Assembly (NCBI RefSeq): GCF_009193215.1
Contig: NZ_VYVA01000002.1
Coordinates: 423,587 to 487,586, forward strand
DNA length: 64,000 nt
Direction of reading: 5' to 3'
Source: Flavicella marina
Lineage (GTDB): Bacteria; Bacteroidota; Bacteroidia; Flavobacteriales; Flavobacteriaceae
Shown here piece by piece: positions 8,641-17,071 of the stretch (positions are counted from its first letter, which is position 1; the number at the start of each line of letters is the position of its first letter). Made by a program: the position numbers and the translations under genes. Below the pieces are notes generated by a model. The model had not been told where the DNA came from. It was given only the letters and a program-made list of their open reading frames with translations, and did not search any database.

Positions 8641-10368
8641 TTACACAGCAACTGTGTGATCAACAGAAGTCACAAAGGTTTTATCCAAAACAGTATCTAA
8701 TTGTATCCATTCTGATACAGCTTGACCTTTCTGAATAGTTAGTTGAACATAGCCCCTTTGTGAACTATTGAAATAAGAAAGTTGATCTACTAACTTTACG
8801 ATGGCGGTTTGAAAACCAACTCTTTGTTCAACACTTGATACCAAATTTTCAAAACCTGGAGAGGTAACAGAAGCTGTTGCAAACTCCGGTACCTTAATCG
8901 TTCCGTTTTCTTTGATTATTTCATTAAACCAAGCATTATGTGAATCACCAGCTACTACAATAGATTTTTTACTTTCAAGCGCTTGTAAAACAACTTCTCT
9001 CTCTATCGGGTAACCGTCCCAAGAATCCAAATTAAATGGTAATACATTGGATACTCTCAGTTTATCCTCTTCTGACAACGTAGGGTCATTCAATTCCATT
9101 CTCTCCTTTATAGTTACTAATTCAATCAACTGATTTTGTAAACTTACTTGTGATGCTTCAGAAACTTGACCATTACCTGAATATTCGACACTTAACTCTG
9201 TTAATTTCTGAACTAGCTCAACAGGATAATACATTTTCCCCATCAATACTTGTTGCCCTACTAACAGCCATTCTGTATTTGAATTCGCTACTTCATTAAG
9301 AAACCAGTTTTTTTGAGTTGTACCCAAAATCGTTCTTGATGTATCTAGCCAATCCGATTGAAAAGCTTGTTGATTGATAACACCATTTGTTGAATAATTT
9401 CCATAAGATAGCTGTTTGTCTCTACCTCCCAATCGAGTATCTAGCAATGTTAATTGTAACAAATCGCCAAAGACAAAACTTCTATAAATCACGCTTTCAT
9501 CAGTCGATTTAAAAGGCAGGTATTCACTATATGCCTGCAGTGCTTGTTGTTTTCTCGATAAGAAATCACCTTCGTTTTCTTGATGTGAACTTGCACCCTC
9601 TTTGTATGCGTCATTGGCAATTTCATGATCATCCCAAACACAAATAAATGGTTTGAGTTGGTGTAATTTTTTTAGATCTTCATCAGACCGATATTGCCTA
9701 TACCTAGTTCTATAATCTTCAACTATCAATAACTCATTTGAAGGCAAATGCGTTCTCCCTAAGGCAATGGTTTCTTCAGTAGCTCCAAAACTAGAAGCGC
9801 TTTGCTCGTAAAGATAATCACCTAAATGTAGTACCAAATCTATATCAGATTCAGCCATGCTTTTATACACGTTAAAATAGCCTATTTCGTAATTAGAACA
9901 AGAAGTAACTCCTATTTTCAACTCACTTATTGTAGTTTTAGAGAATGTCTTTGTCTCTCCTATCTCTGAAACTTCTCTACTGACTAATTCAATAAACCTA
10001 TAGAAATAATTTTGATTTTCTTGTAAGTCTTGTACTTCAATTGACATTGTATAATCTCGAGAAGCGTCAGTCGACACACGACCGTATCTAACTATATTTC
10101 CAAATGATAAATCCGTCGCAATTTGCCATTCTAAATGTACTGTTGCGATAGTTCCCAGGTACCGTGTCCAAATAATTACTTGTGTATCGGTTGGGTCGAA
10201 ACTAGCAATGCCTAAATTGAAGTTTGTTGAATTTTCTTCTAAAAAATTAGTTGTAGGCAACTCTTGCAATACATCAGTATCACAACTGATAATATTTGGA
10301 GCTAGAAAAACTCCACTTGCTCCTAAAATCGATTTCTTAATAAATGATCTTCTATCTCCCCTACCCAT
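8641..10368 (-). CDS. phoD: PhoD-like alkaline phosphatase, Tat-exported
   Basis: A 575-residue protein with a twin-arginine signal (RRSFIKKSILG, residues 6-16) and a Cys at residue 29 after NIIS, which could be a lipobox. The N-terminal beta-sandwich of PhoD enzymes comes first. The metallophosphatase core follows with VTSCSNYE, LVLHLGDYLYE, VWDDHEIAND and, near the C-terminus, VVAGDSHNAW. These are the metal-binding motifs of PhoD phosphodiesterase/phosphatases, usually Ca/Fe dependent, acting outside the cytoplasm to release phosphate from organic esters. No Pho-box-like site was recognised. It stands alone in orientation with the two-component genes upstream, 41 bases away. Confidence 0.92.
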   Translation of the reverse strand: MGRGDRRSFIKKSILGASGVFLAPNIISCDTDVLQELPTTNFLEENSTNFNLGIASFDPTDTQVIIWTRYLGTIATVHLEWQIATDLSFGNIVRYGRVSTDASRDYTMSIEVQDLQENQNYFYRFIELVSREVSEIGETKTFSKTTISELKIGVTSCSNYEIGYFNVYKSMAESDIDLVLHLGDYLYEQSASSFGATEETIALGRTHLPSNELLIVEDYRTRYRQYRSDEDLKKLHQLKPFICVWDDHEIANDAYKEGASSHQENEGDFLSRKQQALQAYSEYLPFKSTDESVIYRSFVFGDLLQLTLLDTRLGGRDKQLSYGNYSTNGVINQQAFQSDWLDTSRTILGTTQKNWFLNEVANSNTEWLLVGQQVLMGKMYYPVELVQKLTELSVEYSGNGQVSEASQVSLQNQLIELVTIKERMELNDPTLSEEDKLRVSNVLPFNLDSWDGYPIEREVVLQALESKKSIVVAGDSHNAWFNEIIKENGTIKVPEFATASVTSPGFENLVSSVEQRVGFQTAIVKLVDQLSYFNSSQRGYVQLTIQKGQAVSEWIQLDTVLDKTFVTSVDHTVAV

Positions 10369-10409
10369 GATAATATTCTACACAATGAGACCTTAAGATA
10401 CCAAAAAAA

Positions 10410-11171
10410 TTATGAATTTAACCAAGCTTTGATTTCGCTGGCTTTTAATTTACTCACAATAATTCTTTCTTCAGCAGGTGGATGCACATCGACAATCAAC
10501 TTTCCATTAAAATGGAATTTTAATTTATCGATCGCTTGTTTGTTTAAAATATATTGCCTGTTTACTCTCGAAAAGTTTGATGGGTCTAATTCAAGCTCTA
10601 TCGTCTCTAACTTTTTATTTAAAGTATAAGATTGCTTTTCAAATGTAACAGCTTTCACAACACCTGTATCTATAAAGAAATAAGCAATATCAGAAACCTT
10701 TATTGGAATTAACTCATCTCTTTTTTGAATCAAATAACTCAATTTATATTGAGTATTTGAGTTTTGAATAATTGACAACACCCCCTTGAGTTGATCTTCA
10801 ATAGAATCATTTTTAAAAGACGTTTTTTCGAATTTTGTCAAAGCCAATTCAATGTCCTCTTCAGAAACAGGTTTGAGAATATAATCTAAACTATTTACTT
10901 TAAAAGCTTGAATCGCATATTGATCATACGCTGTAGTAAATATTATAGGAACTTCAATTGTTGTTTTTTCAAATATTTCAAAAGAAATACCATCTGCTAA
11001 ATGAATATCCATAAAAACTAAGGATGCTTCATTCTTTTCTGAGAAATAATCTACTGCGTCAGCTACAGAATCAATTACAGTTAAAATTTCTATTTCAGGT
11101 CTAATAGACTTTAATATATGACTTAAGTTATCGCTTGCCGCGATTTCATCTTCTACAATTACAACTTTCAT
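10410..11171 (-). CDS. LytTR-family response regulator
   Basis: A 253-residue protein with an N-terminal receiver domain: acidic pair E7/D8, phospho-acceptor D55 in VFMDIHLADG, a T in TTAYD and K in YILKPVSEED. A C-terminal LytTR DNA-binding domain spans about residues 145-253 (FSRVNRQYILNKQAIDKL). It is five bases downstream of the sensor kinase, so the two form one two-component system. Output genes are unknown; LytTR regulators in Bacteroidota often control envelope or metabolic genes. Confidence 0.93.
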   Translation of the reverse strand: MKVVIVEDEIAASDNLSHILKSIRPEIEILTVIDSVADAVDYFSEKNEASLVFMDIHLADGISFEIFEKTTIEVPIIFTTAYDQYAIQAFKVNSLDYILKPVSEEDIELALTKFEKTSFKNDSIEDQLKGVLSIIQNSNTQYKLSYLIQKRDELIPIKVSDIAYFFIDTGVVKAVTFEKQSYTLNKKLETIELELDPSNFSRVNRQYILNKQAIDKLKFHFNGKLIVDVHPPAEERIIVSKLKASEIKAWLNS

Positions 11172-11176
11172 ACTGG

Positions 11177-12256
11177 TTATTTTATTGGCAATTTCACCCT
11201 AAAGATATTGTTTTCATTTGATATTTGAATACTTTTTTCTTTCAGTAATTGGTATCTTTTGTTGATGTTAGCCAAGCCTTGACCTGTACTGTCTACAAAT
11301 GTTGACCTTGGTTTTATTTTATTTTCAACAACTAAATTACCATTTGTGGTGTATATTTTTACATTCAATGGGTTTCTATTCGAAATTTCATTGTGTTTCA
11401 CAGCATTTTCTACCAATAACTGCAAGGCTAGAACCGGCATTTGAAGAGACAAATACTCTGGTGCAACATTTATTTCTATTGAAAACTTATCTCTGTACCT
11501 AGTTTTAATCAAGAAAATATAACTTTCTATAAATTTTAATTCTTCTTGCACAGACACCAAATCTCGTTGACCACTTTGTAAGATATAGCGATACATAAAA
11601 GACAACTGATTCACAAAGTTTGTAGCTTCTTTATTATCCCTAATTAAAGAATTCAAAGAGTTTAAGGAATTGAATAAAAAATGAGGATTGATTTGATTTT
11701 TTAATGCAGATAATTCATTTTGTAAATTTTGCTTCACAAGACGTTCCTTTTCTTCAAGATCTGCTTGACGTCTTATCTTATATCGTAGGTTTTTTGCAAG
11801 TACAATCAATCCGAACATTAATATGACCAAGATAAACAGCAATAATCTTTGATCTCTTACGTAAAGATCTTGTCCGGTGATATTATCATAGAGATCATAA
11901 TAGAAACGTGTAAATACCAATAGAATAAATCCATTGACAAATACAGAAACCGCAATGAATACAAGTTTCCCATATTTCTTAAAATACCCATCAAAATTAG
12001 TATTGAATTGTAAAACCAACCATGAGAATAAAAACAAAAAGGAAGTTCTAAAACTTACATCGACAAACGAAGATGCCTGGGCATCGGGTGCAATTCTAAA
12101 AGAAATCAACCCAGCATACTCCAATATTCTTGTTGAATTTTGCAACAAGCTTATCAATAATGATATCAAAAAGATTTCAGATTGTTTGACTTTACTATAA
12201 CTCAATTTTACAGGCTTTAAAAGTATTTTATTTACCAAAGCTACAAAATAAGTCAT
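11177..12256 (-). CDS. LytS/YehU-type sensor histidine kinase
   Basis: A 359-residue membrane kinase. Hydrophobic segments occupy about residues 27-45, 71-85, 98-117 and 137-155, followed by a short coiled coil. The His_kinase motif NQINPHFLFNSLNSLNSLI has the phospho-acceptor H192, and the ATPase part contains LLVENAVKHN and GLANINKRYQLL. There is no periplasmic sensing domain, so it may sense a membrane cue. It is preceded five bases upstream by a 33-codon membrane microprotein and followed by the LytTR regulator, giving a three-cistron unit. Confidence 0.92.
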   Translation of the reverse strand: MTYFVALVNKILLKPVKLSYSKVKQSEIFLISLLISLLQNSTRILEYAGLISFRIAPDAQASSFVDVSFRTSFLFLFSWLVLQFNTNFDGYFKKYGKLVFIAVSVFVNGFILLVFTRFYYDLYDNITGQDLYVRDQRLLLFILVILMFGLIVLAKNLRYKIRRQADLEEKERLVKQNLQNELSALKNQINPHFLFNSLNSLNSLIRDNKEATNFVNQLSFMYRYILQSGQRDLVSVQEELKFIESYIFLIKTRYRDKFSIEINVAPEYLSLQMPVLALQLLVENAVKHNEISNRNPLNVKIYTTNGNLVVENKIKPRSTFVDSTGQGLANINKRYQLLKEKSIQISNENNIFRVKLPIK

Positions 12257-12261
12257 AGTTC

Positions 12262-12363
12262 TTACATCAAAATTGCTAGTGCAAATAATGATAATAACGA
12301 TGCATTAACGATAATTAATGTTTTTAAGACTTCTTTTTTGCTTACAGTTTCTGAGGGTTTCAT
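12262..12363 (-). CDS. 33-residue single-helix membrane microprotein, first cistron before the kinase
   Basis: The ATG at 12361-12363 opens a 33-codon frame ending in TAA five bases before the kinase ATG. The peptide has a polar N-terminus (MKPSETVSKKEV), the motif LKTLIIVN, and then a hydrophobic tail that would form one transmembrane helix. About ten positions, including K2, S8, K14-T15, I17, V19-N20, L23, L26 and L29, are identical to the equally long peptide at 19674-19775, which supports both being real. A perfect -7 element (TATTTTTG) lies upstream at 12387-12394. It may modulate the kinase, but that rests on position alone. I do not recognise a named family. Confidence 0.65.
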   Translation of the reverse strand: MKPSETVSKKEVLKTLIIVNASLLSLFALAILM

Positions 12364-12386
12364 ATTGTATGTTTTGTGTTGTAACT

Positions 12387-12394
12387 CAAAAATA
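12387..12394 (-). promoter_or_regulatory. -7 promoter element for the microprotein/kinase/regulator unit
   Basis: On the minus strand this reads TATTTTTG, an exact TAnnTTTG match, 24 bases before the microprotein ATG. It supports the microprotein being the first translated product of the two-component transcript. Confidence 0.5.
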
Positions 12395-12474
12395 CCCCCA
12401 TATTTTCTCGAGTTGAATATATTTACACCGAAACGTATAAATTAAAGTGTGTACTAATCAATTTATTACTTGAA

Positions 12475-13491
12475 CTATTTATCATATGTTGTAGAAATCA
12501 CTTCTCCATGTCTCAAAACAACAATACTAACTTTTGTGCCGGTTGGTATATTTTGCAATTTCTCTTGAATTAAATCCAAAGAACTCTCATCGATTATTTT
12601 TACACTACCGATTTCTAAAATAATATCTCCTCCTAACAACAAATCTTGTCCTGCAATATTCACAGGTATAAACCCTCCTATAAGGCCTAGTTTACCAGCT
12701 CTTCCTTTTGTTGAAACTTTGGTAATTAATATCGCTCCTGATTGTGGAACGTTTAATAAGGCACACAATTCAGGTGAAAGTACCAAAGACTCAATTCCAG
12801 ACCAATTGGCTTTCGAGTTTAGTACTTTTTTTGCCACATTAGAAGCTACAGCAAAACCGATCCCATCAAAACCTCCCGACGTAGTATAAATTCTACTGGC
12901 AATACCTACAATTTCTCCTTTCATATTGAACATTGGTCCACCAGAATTTCCTGGATTGATACTGGCATCAGTTTGAATAAATTCTACTTTTTCGAATCGA
13001 TGACTTAAATTTTCAGGCACAAATCTTCCGCTTACAATACCTCTTGATAACGATTGTTTAAAACCATGAGGTGCACCTATGATAAATATATCATCTCCGA
13101 TATTCGTCTTATCTGAATCACCTATTTTGGCAATTTGTTTTTGCTTCAACTGAAAATTTTCAGAGACTTTTATCAAAGCTACATCCGCATTTGTATCTGA
13201 AGATATAACTTCTGCCTTATAAACATCTCCATCGGTAAACTCAACAGTTATTTCTTCTGCAGCTTGAATTACATGGGCTGCGGTCCATATCAAACCATCT
13301 TCTCCAATCAACACTCCCGAGCCCAAAGACTCTTCTTTGTTTACTTGGTTGCTAAATAATACTTGCGAATAATCATAGCTTTCTATATTGATATATACTA
13401 CTGAACTACTTACTTTGTCATATAATTTTGACAAACTTTGTGCAGAAATAGATATTGATAGAAACAAAAAAAGATAGACTAGTTTTTTCAT
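12475..13491 (-). CDS. HtrA/DegP-like serine protease with one PDZ domain
   Basis: A 338-residue secreted protein with a signal peptide ending near residue 18 (MKKLVYLFLFLSISISAQ). The chymotrypsin-like domain has a full catalytic triad: H73 (WTAAHVIQ), D103 (NADVALIK) and S183 (NPGNSGGP). A C-terminal PDZ domain spans about residues 225-335 (GRAGKLGLIGGFIPV, then GGDIILEIG). It is shorter than two-PDZ DegP and resembles DegS-like enzymes with one PDZ. It probably acts in periplasmic protein quality control or stress signalling. Confidence 0.9.
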   Translation of the reverse strand: MKKLVYLFLFLSISISAQSLSKLYDKVSSSVVYINIESYDYSQVLFSNQVNKEESLGSGVLIGEDGLIWTAAHVIQAAEEITVEFTDGDVYKAEVISSDTNADVALIKVSENFQLKQKQIAKIGDSDKTNIGDDIFIIGAPHGFKQSLSRGIVSGRFVPENLSHRFEKVEFIQTDASINPGNSGGPMFNMKGEIVGIASRIYTTSGGFDGIGFAVASNVAKKVLNSKANWSGIESLVLSPELCALLNVPQSGAILITKVSTKGRAGKLGLIGGFIPVNIAGQDLLLGGDIILEIGSVKIIDESSLDLIQEKLQNIPTGTKVSIVVLRHGEVISTTYDK

Positions 13492-13556
13492 AAAATTGTG
13501 TTCGTTATGTTCATACTAAAGTATTGAAAACATCTAATATTATACTATAGAAATAC

Positions 13557-13591
13557 AAAAAAGTCTGCTTAAAATTTAAGCAGACTTTTTT
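13557..13591 (-). terminator. Symmetric hairpin terminator after the YG-rich lipoprotein gene
   Basis: AAGTCTGCTTAAA and its exact reverse complement TTTAAGCAGACTT form a perfect hairpin flanked by A-runs and T-runs on the two sides. It follows the stop of the 13610-14296 gene and would work in both directions. Confidence 0.88.
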
Positions 13592-13609
13592 ATGTTTTTA
13601 GAATATGTT

Positions 13610-14296
13610 TTATTTTTTAAACAATTGTTTTACAACTGCTTTTGCAAAATCATCTGAAGTTGTAACAATACTCTTAGGATTGTCAACTAAAGAAGTAACA
13701 ACTGATAATAATTGTTCTGACTCTGGTAAAGTTAAATCATACAACAAAGTTTCTACCACAAACTCTTTTTCTGTAGAAGTAATCGCTGTTGAATTTCTAG
13801 GAGAAACATAAGCCATGTTCATACTATGATAGTATCCAGTTCTATAACGTCCTGAATAATACCCATAACCACCATATCCTCCATATCCGTAATATGGGTA
13901 AGCACCTGGATCTTCAGTAACATTTGTCACTACTGATTCTTTAACCGATTTCACCGTTGTAATTACAGCAATCGTTACGTTCAATTCTTTTAATTTCGTT
14001 CTAATCGCTTCTACCTCTTCTGGAGTGTGTTTCTCATCAGGATCTGCATCCGGAAAATTCACATAACTAGGTAAAACCTCAAATTCTGGTCCTCTTGATT
14101 TTATCTGAGTTGCAATATCTTTTTCAAAACGTTGTCTTGCAACTTCGTCTTTAGATTTAAAAACCACAATTACCTTTCCTCCATCTATATCTTGTACCCT
14201 AGCGTCTTTCCATGCATCGGTAACTTTTACCGTTGAACAACTTGCAAATGACACAAGAAGTACCAACACTGTCATTACTTTACCTATTTTTCTCAT
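13610..14296 (-). CDS. Putative lipoprotein with Tyr/Gly-rich segment (DUF4136-like?)
   Basis: This 228-residue protein has a lipoprotein signal (LVLLVSFASC, Cys at about residue 20). A globular part follows in which KVTDAWKD and VVFKSKDEVARQRFEKDIA resemble the DUF4136 type of envelope lipoproteins. A low-complexity Tyr/Gly-rich segment then follows (AYPYYGYGGYGGYGYYSG, roughly residues 130-150), before a conserved-looking C-terminus (EFVVETLLYDLTLPESEQLL). It is probably anchored in the outer or inner membrane facing the periplasm. No function can be assigned; the DUF4136 match is from memory and tentative. Confidence 0.75.
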   Translation of the reverse strand: MRKIGKVMTVLVLLVSFASCSTVKVTDAWKDARVQDIDGGKVIVVFKSKDEVARQRFEKDIATQIKSRGPEFEVLPSYVNFPDADPDEKHTPEEVEAIRTKLKELNVTIAVITTVKSVKESVVTNVTEDPGAYPYYGYGGYGGYGYYSGRYRTGYYHSMNMAYVSPRNSTAITSTEKEFVVETLLYDLTLPESEQLLSVVTSLVDNPKSIVTTSDDFAKAVVKQLFKK

Positions 14297-14408
14297 ATGA
14301 ATTATTTAGATTTATTTAGTTTACTTTTTTAATCAAGAGCAATATACTCAAAATGTAAATACAAGCCCAATACTCAACTATAATTTGTGATTTATTTAAA
14401 CAAACGGT

Positions 14409-15086
14409 CTACTTTTTTTTGTTTGATATTTGATTCAAATATTTACCTACGATAATTGCCGTTATAATAACATTATACATTTGACCTATTAGACCAACCA
14501 ACACAACTACTTTTTGTGCTAATGCTGTGACTGGACTAATATCTCCATACCCAATAGACAATAACGTTATATAACTAAAATACATAAAGGTGTCGTTGAA
14601 ATTTTCACGTATGAAAAAATCAGATTGTGATGATTGAAAAGAACCAGGTGATACCAATTCAATAGTCATGCATAAAAAATATCCTATCAAACCAATAGAA
14701 ACATATCCACTTACCAGTCCAAATATGATATTTGCGCTAATTCGTTCAGAATCCCAAACTTGTTTTACGATTTCGTAAGTAACAAACACATAAAAAACAA
14801 AATTAATTACCATTCTAATGAAGGTAATTTCATCATCATATTTCCCTGAAAAAATCTTGTACAAGAACAAGAGAACACTGATTAGTATAACTCCGAGAAA
14901 ACCAATAAACTTCACCCTTTGCTTAGACATCAAAATCAACCCAGCAGAAATATTAATGATAAAAGCCAACGGCAACAATATGGATTCAAACAAACCTTCT
15001 GTAACAAAGATCGACCCAAATAGAATCAAAAATTGACTAAAAAAAAATATCTCGAAACGAAACGGATGTAATCTTGAAAAATTCAT
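14409..15086 (-). CDS. Two-pore-helix type potassium channel (ion channel family)
   Basis: A 225-residue membrane protein with several N-terminal hydrophobic helices (about 15-30, 35-53, 60-78, 93-108, 120-143). A re-entrant pore with the selectivity filter LLSIGYGDISPV lies at 175-186, with a final helix (KVVVLVGLIGQMYNVIITAIIVG). The GYGD filter is that of K+ channels. It has no cytoplasmic RCK domain, so gating is not obvious. It overlaps nothing and is 11 bases from the MFS gene upstream, with which it is likely co-transcribed. Confidence 0.88.
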   Translation of the reverse strand: MNFSRLHPFRFEIFFFSQFLILFGSIFVTEGLFESILLPLAFIINISAGLILMSKQRVKFIGFLGVILISVLLFLYKIFSGKYDDEITFIRMVINFVFYVFVTYEIVKQVWDSERISANIIFGLVSGYVSIGLIGYFLCMTIELVSPGSFQSSQSDFFIRENFNDTFMYFSYITLLSIGYGDISPVTALAQKVVVLVGLIGQMYNVIITAIIVGKYLNQISNKKK

Positions 15087-15097
15087 TTTTTAAAATA

Positions 15098-16393
15098 TTA
15101 TTCTTGAAGTATCTTATTTAATTTTGCTTTATTCAGCACGATAATACCGACTACAAAAAACACTCCCATAAACAACATACTCATTCGCATGTTACCAGTA
15201 AGCTGATCAATAAAGCCATATACAAAGGTACCAATAACAATTCCTAATTTTTCTGTAATGTCGTAAAAACTAAAAAAAGACGCATTGTTTTCTGTACTTT
15301 TCGGTATTAATTTCGAATAAGTCGATCGTGAGATAGATTGTATTCCTCCCATCACAAAACCCAAAAACATAGCCATAATGTAAAATGTTATTTTATGTTG
15401 TAAAAAATAACCACCAACACAAATCAAAGCCCAAATAATTAATGCTACAGTAATCGCTGTTCCGTTGCCTTTTCTTTTAGACAACCACGCAAAAAAGAAA
15501 CTTCCTAAAATAGCAATGATTTGAATAATTAAAACCACCAAAATCATTTCATCTGACGCCATACCTATCTCTTTATTAGCAAACAATGGAGCTAATAACA
15601 TTACGGTCTGCACCCCCATACTAAAAATAAAAAAAGACAATAAATAATAATTCAAACCTTCAGAAGACTTTACCTTTTCGAAAACTTTTTTTATTTGATC
15701 TAGTCCTTTACTTAAAACTTCATTTGAAATATCACTTTTAGAACTTTGATCCTTCAAATAATAAAATGCTATTTGAGCAAAGCTCAACCACCATACTCCA
15801 ACCAAAACAAATCCAAATCGCGTTGCTGCAACACCATTTTCAAAACCAAAAACTTCATATTTCTGAAACAACACCAAATTCACAATCAACAAAATAACAG
15901 AACCAATATAGCCCATCGCAAAACCTCTTGCACTTACTTTATCCATTTGATCTTTTGTTGCTACTTCGGGAAGAAAACTATTATAAAAAACCAAAGAGCC
16001 TGCAAAACCTATACTCCCTAAAACAGCACAAATAATTCCGTATTCAATATTTTCACCTGTAAAGAAATACAACCCCATACAAGCGAAAGACCCCAAATAA
16101 GTAAAAATCTGCATGAACCTCTTTTTTCTTCCTGAATAATCAGCAATACCAGATAATACAGGTGATAAAAAAACGATCACTAAAAAGGAAAACGAAATAG
16201 CATATGAATACAAGACTGAATTCGAAATTTCGAAATTAAAAAAACGAACTACTTCTCCTCCAAAGTATTCTTCAGTGGTGCCTAAATAATAAACAGGAAA
16301 TATAGCAGTGGTAATAATTAAATTGTAAACTGAATTCGCCCAGTCAAAAGATGCCCAAGCATTAACTAACCTCTTATTGTTTTTCTCTAACAT
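15098..16393 (-). CDS. UMF1/Atg22-like MFS transporter
   Basis: A 431-residue protein with about 12 hydrophobic helices. The N-terminus NAWASFDWANSVYNLIITTA (19 residues around 11-30) is the hallmark of the UMF1/vacuole effluxer Atg22-like branch of the major facilitator superfamily. ADYSGRKKRFM is the loop 2-3 MFS motif and GGIQSISRSTYSKLIP matches the second half of the family. Bacterial members are thought to be amino-acid or small-solute exporters, but the substrate is not established. The following K+ channel gene is 11 bases downstream. Confidence 0.9.
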   Translation of the reverse strand: MLEKNNKRLVNAWASFDWANSVYNLIITTAIFPVYYLGTTEEYFGGEVVRFFNFEISNSVLYSYAISFSFLVIVFLSPVLSGIADYSGRKKRFMQIFTYLGSFACMGLYFFTGENIEYGIICAVLGSIGFAGSLVFYNSFLPEVATKDQMDKVSARGFAMGYIGSVILLIVNLVLFQKYEVFGFENGVAATRFGFVLVGVWWLSFAQIAFYYLKDQSSKSDISNEVLSKGLDQIKKVFEKVKSSEGLNYYLLSFFIFSMGVQTVMLLAPLFANKEIGMASDEMILVVLIIQIIAILGSFFFAWLSKRKGNGTAITVALIIWALICVGGYFLQHKITFYIMAMFLGFVMGGIQSISRSTYSKLIPKSTENNASFFSFYDITEKLGIVIGTFVYGFIDQLTGNMRMSMLFMGVFFVVGIIVLNKAKLNKILQE

Positions 16394-16489
16394 GTAGTTT
16401 TCTTTTTTTAGATTGGCAATTTACAATTTTATCAAAATAAAAAAAGGAACACGCATTTTAAAATCTTTTCAAGACAAACTTTAGCATTG

Positions 16490-17071
16490 TTATTTTAATA
16501 GTTTTAAAATACTTCTCACCTGAAACCTTAATTGTGGTACTACTTCTCTGTGAAACCAAGGATTTTTTTTCATCCAAATATTATTTCTTGGCGAAGGATG
16601 TGGTAACACAAAATACTTTGGCAAATACGATTCAAAGTTCATAACTCTATTTGTTACATTTTTAAGCGAATCGTTTTGTAAATAATGAGCTTGAGCATAA
16701 GCACCCACAAGTAAAATCAATTCTACATTATTTAGCGATGTCAATAACTTTGAATGCCACAATGGCGCGCATTCTTTTCTCGGAGGTAAATCACCTGTTT
16801 TACCTTTACCCGGGTAACAAAACCCCATTGGAATAATCGAAATTAGTTTTTCATCATAAAAAACAGTTGTATCGATACCCATCCATTTTCTCAAAGTATC
16901 ACCACTTTTATCGTTCCAAGGAATACCAGTTTTATGGACGATAATCCCTGGAGCTTGACCAATGATTACAATCTTAGAATTTATATCAGCTTTCAATACA
17001 GGGTTACATCCATGAGATAATTTTGACTCACATGCTTTACATTTCTTTATTTCAGCAAGTAATTCTCGCAT
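16490..17071 (-). CDS. Uracil-DNA glycosylase family protein
   Basis: A 193-residue protein of the UDG superfamily (family 4/5-like, not Ung). An N-terminal Cys pair (CKACESKL) could belong to a metal site. The active-site motif GQAPG sits near residue 38, and the DNA-intercalation motif HPSPRNN near residue 157, followed by WMKKNPWFHREVVPQLR, which is typical of Bacteroidota members. It would excise uracil from deaminated DNA in the cytoplasm. Its ATG overlaps the stop of the AAA ATPase gene by one base (TAATG), so it is the last gene of a tightly coupled three-gene operon. Confidence 0.85.
   Translation of the reverse strand: MRELLAEIKKCKACESKLSHGCNPVLKADINSKIVIIGQAPGIIVHKTGIPWNDKSGDTLRKWMGIDTTVFYDEKLISIIPMGFCYPGKGKTGDLPPRKECAPLWHSKLLTSLNNVELILLVGAYAQAHYLQNDSLKNVTNRVMNFESYLPKYFVLPHPSPRNNIWMKKNPWFHREVVPQLRFQVRSILKLLK

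Noticed and set aside
13557..13591. Symmetric hairpin as a repeat or mobile-element end
   Set aside because: It is a single-copy terminator with A- and T-tracts directly after a gene stop.
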